Shown: one piece after another, positions 50,508 to 50,508 of the stretch
How the letters are laid out: each line of letters starts with the position of its first letter
Numbering within the stretch: the stretch's first letter is position 1
IMG/VR virus record: IMGVR_UViG_3300035698_033129
Location: 1-50,508 of that record
DNA: 50,508 nucleotides
Direction: 5' to 3' (one strand)
Source of the DNA: a virus
The notes under the pieces: generated by a model
What the model was told of the DNA's origin: nothing
The model's input: the letters and a program-made list of their open reading frames with translations, nothing else
Database searches by the model: none
Made by a program: the position numbers and the translations under genes

Positions 50508-50508
50508 A

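Noticed and set aside
50052-50508. Right attachment site of the large prophage
   Set aside because: I scanned for the tRNA-Leu 3' end words (GGTTCGATTCCGG, CTCCAGGTACCA) near the right end and found none, so the boundary cannot be placed.

Overview
The window reads as a bacterial chromosome segment carrying two mobile elements in tandem behind one tRNA-Leu gene. The host is Gram-negative: there are lipoproteins with lipoboxes, an Ogr-type activator and a P2/HP1-like tailed phage. The integrase style and sequence flavour suggest Desulfobacterota (deltaproteobacteria), but nothing in the window proves this.

Region 1 (1-5.6 kb) is host or genomic-island DNA. An IS21-like end abuts a chimeric, truncated hsdM. 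Complete hsdS and hsdR follow in a tightly overlapping type I restriction-modification operon, then a small unknown gene. A tRNA-Leu(UAA) gene lies at 5640-5726.

Region 2 (5.73-11.76 kb) is a roughly 6 kb element bounded by the tRNA and a 60-bp copy of its 3' half (56/60 identical; the variable-arm changes covary). It encodes a P4-type integrase, an AlpA/Vis-like regulator, a Rep-like protein next to iteron-like repeats, an RHH-like protein, and an unknown 352-aa protein cotranscribed with the integrase. Repeats of GGGACACC type near both ends look like integrase arm sites. It has no capsid genes, so it resembles a P4-like satellite or an integrated plasmid.

Region 3 (11.76 to about 50 kb) is a near-complete temperate myophage of the P2/HP1 type. 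Its parts are: an unusual tyrosine integrase with a zinc ribbon; a leftward early and replication block (ASCH protein, ParA plus a likely RHH partner, a Topo6A-like TOPRIM protein, a primase-helicase next to a GTAAC repeat array, a CII-like protein, Rha); a control region with an XRE repressor; cargo genes (a GIY-YIG-like protein, a membrane protein, a Dam-type methylase); and a long leftward late operon. In transcription order from 45.3 to 26.2 kb that operon is S49 protease-scaffold, capsid, terminase small subunit, head completion, tail completion, sheath, tube, lysis, tail chaperones with a -1 frameshift site, tape measure, baseplate, fibre, hub and spike. The divergent operon terminase-portal-ogr runs rightward from a 15-bp perfect palindrome.

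Region 4 (48.7-50.5 kb) is a moron and scar zone. It holds small membrane and lipoprotein genes, a decayed duplicate of ogr, TGTCGCGAATGT repeats, and the 3' end of a probable IS66-like transposase running off the window. No right attachment site for the large prophage is visible.

The pairing of a P4-type element with a P2-like phage at one tRNA-Leu suggests a satellite-helper pair. That is an inference from gene content and position only.
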